NCBI GenBank assembly: GCA_964516325.1 | Contig: CAZFAP010000054.1 | Location: forward strand, 1-26,435 | Reading direction: 5' to 3' | DNA from: CAZFAP01 sp964516325 | GTDB lineage: Bacteria > Auribacterota > JABMQX01 | Length of the DNA stretch: 26,435 nucleotides | Part shown: piece after piece, positions 7,102 through 15,635 of the stretch | How the letters are laid out: the number at the start of each line of letters is the position of its first letter | Numbering within the stretch: position 1 is the first letter of the stretch | Position numbers and translations under genes: made by a program | Notes under the pieces: generated by a model | Databases searched by the model: none | The model's input: only the letters and a program-made list of their open reading frames with translations | What the model was told of the DNA's origin: nothing

Positions 7102-7129
7102 TTTACAGAAAGCGGCGGGCAGGTATAAT
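7102..7129 (+). promoter_or_regulatory. Sigma70-type promoter upstream of aroQ
   Basis: TTTACA at 7102-7107 and a perfect TATAAT at 7124-7129 are separated by 16 nt, giving a start site near 7136. It lies in the 302-nt gap (6918-7219) between the divergent iolB and aroQ and probably drives the aroQ to amaP cluster. I see no gene or other clear element in that gap. Confidence 0.7.
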
Positions 7130-7219
7130 GGATGAAGCTGGCAGGACTCGACGTAATGCATTCCCGGGCAGGCCAACAGGGCAACTCGTGCCGACAATCC
7201 GCGAAATAGGGGGAGTCAA

Positions 7220-7660
7220 ATGCGAATTCTGTTCATCAATGGCCCTAATCTGAATCTGTTAGGAGAAAGGGAGCCTTCCATTTACGGCGCAGCGTCTCTC
7301 GATCAGATTAACGACAGAATTCGCGAAAGAGCCGAGCGAGCCGCAGTCGAGGTTGCCTTTTTCCAGTCCAACCACGAAGGGGAAATCGTCGGAGAGATTC
7401 AGGAAGCGCGGGGGCAGTTCGATGTGCTGGTGATAAACCCCGCGGCGTTCACGCACACGAGCGTGGCGATTCGCGATGCAATTTTGGCGATAGGCATTCC
7501 GACAATAGAGGTTCATCTGTCGAACCTCGCAAAAAGGGAGCCGTTCCGGCAGAAATCCCTGATTTCCGATGTTGTCATAGGCGCCATATCTGGCTTCGGA
7601 GAGGAGAGTTACTATCTTGCACTTCAAGCGGCAGTCGAGCTTCTTGGGAAGAAAGGATGA
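7220..7660 (+). CDS. aroQ: Type II 3-dehydroquinate dehydratase
   Basis: A 146-residue protein of normal length for the dodecameric type II enzyme, which converts 3-dehydroquinate to 3-dehydroshikimate. It opens with FINGPNLNLLGEREPSIYG (catalytic Tyr22, flexible loop arginine), followed by QSNHEGEIVGEI, INPAAFTHTSVAIRDA and EVHLSNLAKREPFR with the catalytic histidine. GGGGAG (7208-7213) precedes ATG 7220. It is the first gene of a same-strand cluster behind the promoter at 7102-7129. A second shikimate-pathway gene, aroE, is at 16746-17612 on the other strand. Confidence 0.95.
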   Translation: MRILFINGPNLNLLGEREPSIYGAASLDQINDRIRERAERAAVEVAFFQSNHEGEIVGEIQEARGQFDVLVINPAAFTHTSVAIRDAILAIGIPTIEVHLSNLAKREPFRQKSLISDVVIGAISGFGEESYYLALQAAVELLGKKG

Positions 7661-7713
7661 CTCCGCGACCAGGTGTCCCGCGAGAGAGCTGAAGGCGAAA
7701 AGGATGGAACAAC

Positions 7714-8790
7714 ATGTCCTTTGACAAAAGAGTGAGGCGGCTTCGCCGGGCAACCAGCGACGAGAAGATAGATGCCCTTCTGGTGACGAACCTCACCAAC
7801 ATCCAATACCTGACAGGTTTCAAAGGCTCATTCGCCCTGCTCCTCGTAACCCCCAAAGAGACTGTCTTCTTAACTGACTTCCGTTACATAGAGACAGCCC
7901 AGCGGACCGTTCCCGCAGACGACGTCATCAAGACGTCCCTCGATCACTTCGAGGACATCAAGCGCGAGACCCGAAAGCGCAACATCCGCCGCCTGGGCTT
8001 TGAATCGAAGACAATCACGCATGCGGATTTTCTGCGACTTGCCGCGAAGGTGGGCAAAAGAAATCTGGCCCCGTTGAAAGACACCGTCGAGACGCTTAGA
8101 ATGATTAAGGAGGACGGGGAGGTCGCCCAGATTCGCAAGGCGATAGGCTTGACACAAAGAGCACTGAGCCACCTCCGGAAGTTCCTGGAACCGGGCGTCA
8201 GCGAGAAGGACCTGGCACTGGAACTCGAGGTGTTCTTCAAGCTCAACGGCGGCGGGGAGACAGGCTTTCTTCCGATTGTGGCGTTCGGCGAGAGAAGCTC
8301 CATGCCCCATTACGCGAGTTCCGGCAGAAAGCTCAGAATGGGCGACATGGTGCTGGTTGACCTTGGGACTTCGGTCAACGGATACCATGCCGACTTGACA
8401 CGGACGTGGCTCTCCCCTACCATGAAGGGGAAACAGAAGGAAATATACAACATCGTCCTTGAGGCTCAACAGGCAGCTATCGAAAGAATCAAGCCGGGGG
8501 TGGACCTGGTCTCCATTGACCGCGCCGCCAGGCAAGTCATCGCAAAAAGGGAATACGGCGAGAAGTTTGGGCATGGGCTGGGCCACGGACTGGGCCTGAA
8601 CGTTCACGAACTGCCGCGCATTTCTCCCCGAAGCGAAGGGAAATGCCGAAAAGGGATGGTGGTTACAATCGAGCCCGGCATCTACCTCCCGGGTTGGGGC
8701 GGTATGCGGATTGAGGACGATGTTCTGGTCACCGAGAACGGATGTCGGGTGCTTTCGAGTTTTCCGAGAAGCCCGCGCGCTTTCCTGTGA
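7714..8790 (+). CDS. Xaa-Pro aminopeptidase-type M24B metallopeptidase
   Basis: A 358-residue protein with the usual two halves. Residues 1-130 are the creatinase N-terminal domain (DALLVTNLTNIQYLTGFKGS). The pita-bread catalytic domain has the five metal ligands in place: Asp216 (VDLG), Asp227 (ADLTRTW), His291 (GHGLGHGLGL), Glu320 (TIEPGIY) and Glu334 (RIEDDVLVTENG). Such enzymes remove N-terminal residues before proline in cytoplasmic peptides. ATG 7714 has AAGGATGGA upstream. It lies 53 nt after aroQ and 67 nt before accB. In many Firmicutes this type of gene sits in the same order with efp next to it, but here efp is missing. Confidence 0.93.
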   Translation: MSFDKRVRRLRRATSDEKIDALLVTNLTNIQYLTGFKGSFALLLVTPKETVFLTDFRYIETAQRTVPADDVIKTSLDHFEDIKRETRKRNIRRLGFESKTITHADFLRLAAKVGKRNLAPLKDTVETLRMIKEDGEVAQIRKAIGLTQRALSHLRKFLEPGVSEKDLALELEVFFKLNGGGETGFLPIVAFGERSSMPHYASSGRKLRMGDMVLVDLGTSVNGYHADLTRTWLSPTMKGKQKEIYNIVLEAQQAAIERIKPGVDLVSIDRAARQVIAKREYGEKFGHGLGHGLGLNVHELPRISPRSEGKCRKGMVVTIEPGIYLPGWGGMRIEDDVLVTENGCRVLSSFPRSPRAFL

Positions 8791-8857
8791 GTTCAGTGGG
8801 CGGTTGAGCGACTGCGCGGTTAACCGTTCGTCTTAATTCTTCCGAGGAGATGACCGC

Positions 8858-9310
8858 ATGGAAATGGAGCTGGAGGAGATACAGAAAATCATCAAGTTGA
8901 TGGAAGAGAATAACCTCGTCGAGTTCGAGCTGGAAAAGGAGGGGTTCCGGGTCGCACTGAAAAAGGGGCAGCCTGTCGTCGTGTCTCCTTCAGCCCCCAT
9001 GCCAGCCGTCGTGCCCGCGAACGTCAACCCAACCCAAACCGCAGCGGAGCCGCAGAAGCAGGTCGAAGACACGGAGGTCATCGTCTCACCCATGGTTGGG
9101 ACATTCTACGTTTCCCCCTCTCCCGATTCTCCTGCTTACGTTACGGTGGGGCAAAGAGTCGAGCCGAGCGACATCGTCTGCATCGTCGAGGCAATGAAAG
9201 TAATGAATGAGATTCCTGCGGACGTGAGCGGGACCGTTGTGGAAATTCTGGTGAACAATGCGGAACCCGTGGAATACGGGCAACCGCTTTTTCGAGTAAA
9301 GAAGGATTAA
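8858..9310 (+). CDS. accB: Biotin carboxyl carrier protein of acetyl-CoA carboxylase
   Basis: A 150-residue protein. Residues 1-36 are the family's N-terminal helix and strand (EIQKIIKLMEENNLVEFELE), followed by a Pro/Ala-rich linker (37-72). Residues 73-150 form the biotinyl domain with the acceptor lysine Lys114 in EAMKVMNE and the thumb region SPDSPAYVTVGQ typical of true AccB. It carries carboxybiotin from AccC to the carboxyltransferase. GAGGAGA precedes ATG 8858, and accC follows after 3 nt. Its C-terminal domain aligns without gaps to an inserted domain of the prepilin peptidase at 15636-16706. A 10-nt palindrome, CGGTTAACCG, lies at 8817-8826 upstream; its role is unknown. Confidence 0.95.
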   Translation: MEMELEEIQKIIKLMEENNLVEFELEKEGFRVALKKGQPVVVSPSAPMPAVVPANVNPTQTAAEPQKQVEDTEVIVSPMVGTFYVSPSPDSPAYVTVGQRVEPSDIVCIVEAMKVMNEIPADVSGTVVEILVNNAEPVEYGQPLFRVKKD

Positions 9311-9313
9311 GGC

Positions 9314-10654
<1,341 letters not shown>

Positions 10655-10696
10655 GGGGCAAGCTCAGCGTTTGCCACGGAGGGACAGAGAAGAAAA

Positions 10697-11140
10697 ATGA
10701 ACGAAGCAGCAGACAAGGACAAGTACGAAATACCCGAAATTCAGGAAGCCGAACACGACGACGCCACGAGAATCAGCGATGACGTCCTCGTTACCATCGC
10801 CGGAAGAATCCTTTCGGAAATGCAGGGAGTCGCGGCGGTCCCCGGCGGAATCGTCAGCGGGATTCTCGGAAGAAAGGGACAGGGCAAGGGAATCAAAGTC
10901 GAGGCAAGCGACCCGGAAGTGGTGATTGACGTGGCAGTCGTTGCGGACTATGGCGTCAAAATACCCGAGCTCGCCGCGAATATCCAGAGCAAGATTAGAG
11001 AAGCCGTGGAAGAAATGACCGGGAAATACGTTCGGGCGGTGAACGTGACCGTGCAGGGGATGCGCCTGCCGACGGCGCAGCCCGCAGAGGAGGAATCGGA
11101 AGGGAGTGAAGAGAGCGAGACATCGCCGGGAGATAAGTAA
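10697..11140 (+). CDS. Asp23/Gls24 family protein
   Basis: A 147-residue protein. Residues about 24-120 match the Asp23/Gls24 (DUF322) domain: ISDDVLVTIAGRILSEMQGV, GVKIPELAANIQSKIREAVE and VRAVNVTVQGMRL. The tail is acidic and probably disordered. Family members are cytoplasmic and sit near the membrane; in Staphylococcus Asp23 is tethered by AmaP. The gene here is followed after 17 nt by an AmaP-like gene, so that pairing appears conserved. GGAGGGA precedes ATG 10697 at a rather long spacing. Placement right behind accC repeats the order seen in Firmicutes. Confidence 0.9.
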   Translation: MNEAADKDKYEIPEIQEAEHDDATRISDDVLVTIAGRILSEMQGVAAVPGGIVSGILGRKGQGKGIKVEASDPEVVIDVAVVADYGVKIPELAANIQSKIREAVEEMTGKYVRAVNVTVQGMRLPTAQPAEEESEGSEESETSPGDK

Positions 11141-11157
11141 AATAAGGAGACAGAGCC

Positions 11158-11751
11158 ATGAGCCACCTCAACAATATCGTCAAGATCGTGTCGCTGTGCT
11201 GCGTCATTCTGTACACGATGGTCTTCATTGTCGGAGGGGCCTTCTTCATCATTTCCTCGAAGGCGACGTTCGAGACTGTCAGCATTGACCGATTCATCCA
11301 GAGCTTCTGGGGAAGGTTCGTGGGCGTGGCGGCTATGGTGATAGGACTGCTCTTCATCTTCGCCCAGTATCTCGCCACAAAGAAGGAAGACTGCATCGCC
11401 TTCGACAGTCCCGACGGTGAAGTTGTCATCGCCGTCAGCGCGATCGAGGATTTTGTGAGACGAGTCGCAAAATCGTTCTGGGAGGTCAGAGATGCTGTCC
11501 CGAGCATTGAACCCCGGGACGACGGCGTGAGCGTCGAGATGAAGGTGACACTCTGGGACGACAAGAATATTCAGTCCACAACCGCGAAAATCCAGAAGAC
11601 CATTAAGAACCAGATTCAGGATTTCTTCGGCCTGGCGAACGTGCATCAGGTGAAAGTCTTCGTGATGAGGACCCTGAGCAGAGAAGCGCCCCTCGACAGA
11701 GAAGCGAAGGAGAAGGCGGCGCCCGCCGTCGAGGAGGAGGAGAACCGCTGA
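11158..11751 (+). CDS. amaP: AmaP-like alkaline-shock membrane anchor protein
   Basis: A 197-residue protein with two membrane helices near the N-terminus (about residues 8-33 and 52-70). A cytoplasmic region follows whose pattern VVIAVSAIEDFVRRVAKS...VEMKVTLW...IQKTIKNQIQDFFGL resembles a second Asp23-like fold. This is the architecture of AmaP, which recruits Asp23 to the membrane. AAGGAGA lies 7 nt before ATG 11158. It is the last gene of the tightly spaced cluster, and a small GC stem-loop (11772-11786) follows without a T-run. The charged C-terminus (EEEENR) is likely disordered. Confidence 0.85.
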   Translation: MSHLNNIVKIVSLCCVILYTMVFIVGGAFFIISSKATFETVSIDRFIQSFWGRFVGVAAMVIGLLFIFAQYLATKKEDCIAFDSPDGEVVIAVSAIEDFVRRVAKSFWEVRDAVPSIEPRDDGVSVEMKVTLWDDKNIQSTTAKIQKTIKNQIQDFFGLANVHQVKVFVMRTLSREAPLDREAKEKAAPAVEEEENR

Positions 11752-11893
11752 CACGAGCCCCGACAGAAGCTGCCCCTCACCGGGGCGTGTGGACGTGGTT
11801 GCCTGACGATTAGGAATTGGCAGCATCCGCGCTGGCAATAATGGAAAGACGGGATTTCATATCCCTGTTCCATGAAGACTTAGAAAGGAGATT

Positions 11894-12931
11894 ATGAAAT
11901 CGAGGACGAAGACATTTGGGGTTTTGACGGGAGGCGGAGACTGCCCCGGGCTTAATGCCGTTCTTGTCGGAGTGGTTCGCAAGGCCGCCTCGCTGAATCA
12001 CAAGGTCATCGGAATCAAGAGGGGCTGGGCTGGCATGATCGAGAAGGACGTCATGCCTCTCGATCAAGAAGCGGTCTCCGGCATCACCCACCGAGGAGGA
12101 ACTGTACTTCTCACCTCAAGAACGAACCCCTGCAAGTCCGAGAAGGATATGCAGACGGTGAAGGATAACTATAAGGCGCTCGGACTGGACGGTCTGATCT
12201 GCGTAGGTGGGGATGATACCCTCGGCGCCGCCTACAAGTTGTTCCAGCAAGGAATCAATACGATTGGCGTCCCCAAAACCATTGACAACGACCTCGCCGG
12301 GACCGACAGGACGTTCGGGTTTGACACAGCGGTCAACATCGCCATGGACGCGATTGATAGATTGCACACTACCGCCGAGTCTCACAACAGGACTCTGGTG
12401 GTCGAACTCATGGGGCGACATGCCGGTTGGATAGCGCTCTACGCGGGCTTGGCTGGCGGAGCGGATGTTATCATGATTCCGGAAGTGGTGATGACCATGG
12501 ACGAAGTCTGCGAAATCCTCAAGCGCCGCCATGCGCGCGGCCGCAACTTCAGCATAGTCGCCGTAGCCGAAGGGGCCGCAGTCGGCGGCGACCTCGTCAC
12601 AAAAGATGTCCCCAGAGACGAATTCGGACACGTCCGGCTGGGTGGACTTGGAGAAATCATAGCCAAAGAAATCGAAAAGAGAACAGGGTTCGAGACCAGA
12701 ACGGTCGTCCTCGGCCATCTTCAGAGGGGAGGGAGTCCTACCGCCTACGACCGATTCCTCGGGTTGTGGTTCGGTGTCAAAGCGATGGAACTCGCTGACC
12801 AGGGTCAGTTCGGAAAAATGGTGAGCCTCCGCGGAACCGAGTTTCTCGCCGTTGATCTCAAGGATGCAGTTGACAAACTGAGGACCGTTGACCCGGCACA
12901 ATTCGACGCCGCCCGGATATTCTTCGGGTAG
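11894..12931 (+). CDS. pfp: 6-phosphofructokinase, predicted pyrophosphate-dependent type
   Basis: A 345-residue phosphofructokinase. Landmarks are LTGGGDCPGLNAV at the phosphoryl-donor loop, GGDDT (Asp108), PKTIDND (Lys128, catalytic Asp131), MGRHAGW (173-179) and GHLQRGGSPTAYDR. In the Escherichia coli ATP enzyme, the positions equivalent to 108 and 128 are both glycine. Asp plus Lys at these sites is the known signature of enzymes that use pyrophosphate, as in the Amycolatopsis type. The reaction would then be the reversible phosphorylation of fructose 6-phosphate. AAGGAGA precedes ATG 11894. The gene is 142 nt after amaP and may have its own promoter. Symbol given on the basis of the predicted donor. 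Confidence 0.88.
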   Translation: MKSRTKTFGVLTGGGDCPGLNAVLVGVVRKAASLNHKVIGIKRGWAGMIEKDVMPLDQEAVSGITHRGGTVLLTSRTNPCKSEKDMQTVKDNYKALGLDGLICVGGDDTLGAAYKLFQQGINTIGVPKTIDNDLAGTDRTFGFDTAVNIAMDAIDRLHTTAESHNRTLVVELMGRHAGWIALYAGLAGGADVIMIPEVVMTMDEVCEILKRRHARGRNFSIVAVAEGAAVGGDLVTKDVPRDEFGHVRLGGLGEIIAKEIEKRTGFETRTVVLGHLQRGGSPTAYDRFLGLWFGVKAMELADQGQFGKMVSLRGTEFLAVDLKDAVDKLRTVDPAQFDAARIFFG

Positions 12932-13154
12932 GCCGCCACGGCGCACGACGAAGAGAGGGCCCGAGAGCCTCGGGGGAGCAAGGCATGCCAGTGCGGGCAG
13001 AGCGCGCAATTCCAGGGTGGCAGAACGTGGGCGCCTGGACCATTGGCAGGTAAGGATAGAATTCATCGCAGCTTCCGGAGGCGGGTTTTTCGGAGAGCGC
13101 CGCCCGGGGGCCAACGACGACGCTGGAAACCAGCATTGAAGAGGTGATGCGGAG

Positions 13155-15035
13155 GTGCGAAGGATCCTCAAGGCTGCTGTAACCTTGTTGCTGACGGCGC
13201 TCCCCCTGGGGGTGTGCGCACAGCCGGTGGAGGAAGAGAACAGCGCGGTTCAGAAGGGGGAAAACGCCGCGGGACCCTCGGTGAAATGGATGAGGAGCTT
13301 GCGTCGGCACACGTCGCACGCCAAGATTAGTGTTCACAGGGGCGCGCTGTACATTCTGACGGCAGAGCAGACGCAGAAAGACCGCGAAGGGCCGATGCGC
13401 CTCATGGGCGAGATTCAGGCTCTGGCCAAAGACGATGGCGGTGCAATATGGAGCGTCAGGGTCGAGGAAAAGTTCCCGAACCGCGTGTGGCTGCCTTTCG
13501 CCCCAGCTTCCATGGCGTGTGCCGGGGATCTGGTGTGCTTTCAACTTGCTGACACCTTGCATGCTGTGTCAAGGGAGTCCGGCCGCGAAAAGTGGACATT
13601 TGAAGCGCCGGAAGAAAGGCTCCTCCACGCTCCTCCATCCGCGGAAATACCCCGCCGAATCTTGCTGCCTATCCTGGGAACGTGCGCGCTCATCGCTGTC
13701 GTCGTGGCCGTGGGACGCGCTCTCAGGCTCAAGACGCGCGTAAGAATCATGGCGATATTGGCCATTGTGATCGTGGCTGCGTTCTTGGTCCACCGGCAGC
13801 TCTCTGCTCTTCGCAGGACTCTGCGTGTTCATCCGTCATCTTTCCAGGTCTCCGGAGGCCTTGTGTATCACAGCTCAAGCAAGGGTTCCCTCTACGCCCT
13901 GGCGGCCGACACCGGGCAATTGAGGTGGCGATTTGACCCAGTCCGATCCTTGAGAAGGCAAAGAGAGCTTCCTTATGTTCCCGCTCCCGTCATCTCCCAC
14001 GGTGTCATTGTTATTCCGTACAACGTGCGAAAAAAGGCGAAAATCTCACCGGTGGTGAACGCCCTTTTACCCTTTGCTACTTCCCCTTTAGCGGGCTTGA
14101 ATGCGGAAACCGGAAAGGTCTTGTGGACCGCCAGGAAAGCCACCGCAACGTGGCTGTACCACTCCGAGGTAGCAAAATCCCCAGTAGCCTCTGATGGGAC
14201 AATCTATGCCATTGGAGATGACAGCGTCGTCGCCTTGTCGGCCAAGACAGGGAGCTTGAAATGGCGGTTTGACCGCTTTGAAATTGATAAGGAGATGCTT
14301 AAGGACGACCTCGAACAGTGGGCTGCCCGAATCAGGGGCAGAGAGGGGCCCGACACAACGGTCCAAGACTTCAAGCCCAGACACGCCGGGCCCGCTGCTC
14401 TGCTGGCCATCGAGAACGGTTCACTCTATGTGCTGAAATCAACAGAATGCACTTTGACCTCCGTAAGCAGCGACCTTCACCGAATGACATCCTCGGGCTG
14501 GATAATCGCCTCCTGCGATGTGCTCGCCCTCTCGGCTAATACGGGGGACCTCAAGTGGCGAAAGCACATAGGCATAGAGCCGCCCGAAGCGGCTATCGCG
14601 GCAAACGGCGCGCTTCTCCTGATCTATCAAGCACGGGAGGGGTATAACATGACAGACCGGAAATACACGAGAACAGGAAGAGATACCCTTCAAGCTTTGT
14701 CGTCAGCGACAGGTGAGATTCTTTGGGAGTTTGAAGGACCCCGCGTCACATATGGAAACAAGGTCACCGTACATGACAAAACGGCGTACTTTGTGTGGGA
14801 GGATCGCCTCCACGCCCCGGACCGGCTGAGATCGGGTAGCCGCCTCCACGCCGTGGACCTCCCGACAGGGACAATAAAGTGGGAATGGGAATCCGAGCAG
14901 CATTGGTTGGTCAAGGACGGCTCGCGCACATACGAGAGACCGTTCACCATCGCCGGTTACGCCGTGGGGTCCGACGGCATCGCTTATGTCTGCCTGGAGA
15001 ACGGAGAAATCCTTGCTCTCGACCCCGGGGCGTGA
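13155..15035 (+). CDS. Secreted or membrane-anchored PQQ-like beta-propeller protein with internal membrane helices
   Basis: A 626-residue protein starting at GTG 13155, with AGAGGTGA about 8 nt upstream. Residues 1-22 are a signal peptide (KAAVTLLLTALPLGVCA). Repeats of the PQQ-like type (ALsAxTGxLkWxf) run through the protein: VSRESGREKWTFE (138-150), ALAADTGQLRWRF, GLNAETGKVLWTA, ALSAKTGSLKWRF, ALSANTGDLKWRK, ALSSATGEILWEF and AVDLPTGTIKWEW. Two hydrophobic helices, about residues 168-190 and 197-214, interrupt the propeller after its first blades. No PQQ-binding catalytic residues are evident, so a BamB-like scaffold or binding role is more likely than a dehydrogenase. The 222 nt upstream hold small hairpins (12960-12974) but no clear promoter. 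Confidence 0.8.
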   Translation: MRRILKAAVTLLLTALPLGVCAQPVEEENSAVQKGENAAGPSVKWMRSLRRHTSHAKISVHRGALYILTAEQTQKDREGPMRLMGEIQALAKDDGGAIWSVRVEEKFPNRVWLPFAPASMACAGDLVCFQLADTLHAVSRESGREKWTFEAPEERLLHAPPSAEIPRRILLPILGTCALIAVVVAVGRALRLKTRVRIMAILAIVIVAAFLVHRQLSALRRTLRVHPSSFQVSGGLVYHSSSKGSLYALAADTGQLRWRFDPVRSLRRQRELPYVPAPVISHGVIVIPYNVRKKAKISPVVNALLPFATSPLAGLNAETGKVLWTARKATATWLYHSEVAKSPVASDGTIYAIGDDSVVALSAKTGSLKWRFDRFEIDKEMLKDDLEQWAARIRGREGPDTTVQDFKPRHAGPAALLAIENGSLYVLKSTECTLTSVSSDLHRMTSSGWIIASCDVLALSANTGDLKWRKHIGIEPPEAAIAANGALLLIYQAREGYNMTDRKYTRTGRDTLQALSSATGEILWEFEGPRVTYGNKVTVHDKTAYFVWEDRLHAPDRLRSGSRLHAVDLPTGTIKWEWESEQHWLVKDGSRTYERPFTIAGYAVGSDGIAYVCLENGEILALDPGA

Positions 15036-15089
15036 AGGTCAGTACGCAGACGCCCTATCTACGAAGGAACACAAACCTGGTAACCAGAC

Positions 15090-15602
15090 ATGGGTTTTCG
15101 CAGTAGCCGAACCAAGATCGTCCTAAGGCCCGCGCTCAAAAAGATCGTCCGCCGTCTAAAGGGTAAGGGGAAGAAGATCGTGTTCACCAACGGCTGCTTT
15201 GATTTGATTGACGTTCACCACGTCCGCTGCCTCCAGGAAGCCAAAACTCACGGTGACGTGCTCATTGTGGCTATCAACACCGATGCGTCCGTGAGAAGAA
15301 TCAAAGGACCGCCCCGCCCGATAGTCCCGCAAAGAGACAGGGCCGAAATGCTGGCGGCGCTCGAGTGCGTTGATTACGTGACCTTCTTCGGGGAAGACAC
15401 GCCACACAATATCCTTCGAGAGATTCTGCCCGACGTTCTCGCAAAGGGAGGCGATTACCGGAAAGGGCAAATCGTGGGCAGGGAGATTGTAGAAGGGAAC
15501 GGCGGCAAGGTCGTACGCCTGAAGAAATCGCGGCAAAGGTCAACTACGCGGCTGATTCAGAAAATCGTGGAGGGCCACGCCCGGAATTCACAGGAAGGAT
15601 GA
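15090..15602 (+). CDS. rfaE2: RfaE2-like heptose 1-phosphate nucleotidyltransferase with altered HxGH motif
   Basis: A 170-residue protein matching the C-terminal domain of HldE (RfaE domain II), which transfers AMP to D-glycero-beta-D-manno-heptose 1-phosphate for lipopolysaccharide core sugars. Family segments: KIVFTNGCFDLI, GDVLIVAINTDASVRRIKGP, RAEMLAALECVDYV, EDTPHNILREILPDVLAKGG and the terminal STTRLIQKI. The nucleotide-binding motif normally reads L-H-x-G-H; here it is I-D-V-H-H (residues 40-44). The first histidine is aspartate and the glycine is histidine. Both bear on ATP binding and catalysis, so the enzyme may be inactive or changed in specificity. The start at 15090 has only a weak ribosome-binding site. 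The gene is 54 nt after the propeller gene. Confidence 0.85.
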   Translation: MGFRSSRTKIVLRPALKKIVRRLKGKGKKIVFTNGCFDLIDVHHVRCLQEAKTHGDVLIVAINTDASVRRIKGPPRPIVPQRDRAEMLAALECVDYVTFFGEDTPHNILREILPDVLAKGGDYRKGQIVGREIVEGNGGKVVRLKKSRQRSTTRLIQKIVEGHARNSQEG

Positions 15603-15635
15603 GTGCTTTTGCAGCGACTCTGGCAGCCGCGGCGG

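Noticed and set aside
11817..11842. TTGGCA and AATAAT before the phosphofructokinase gene as a promoter
   Set aside because: The spacing is only about 14 nt, too short for a sigma70 promoter.
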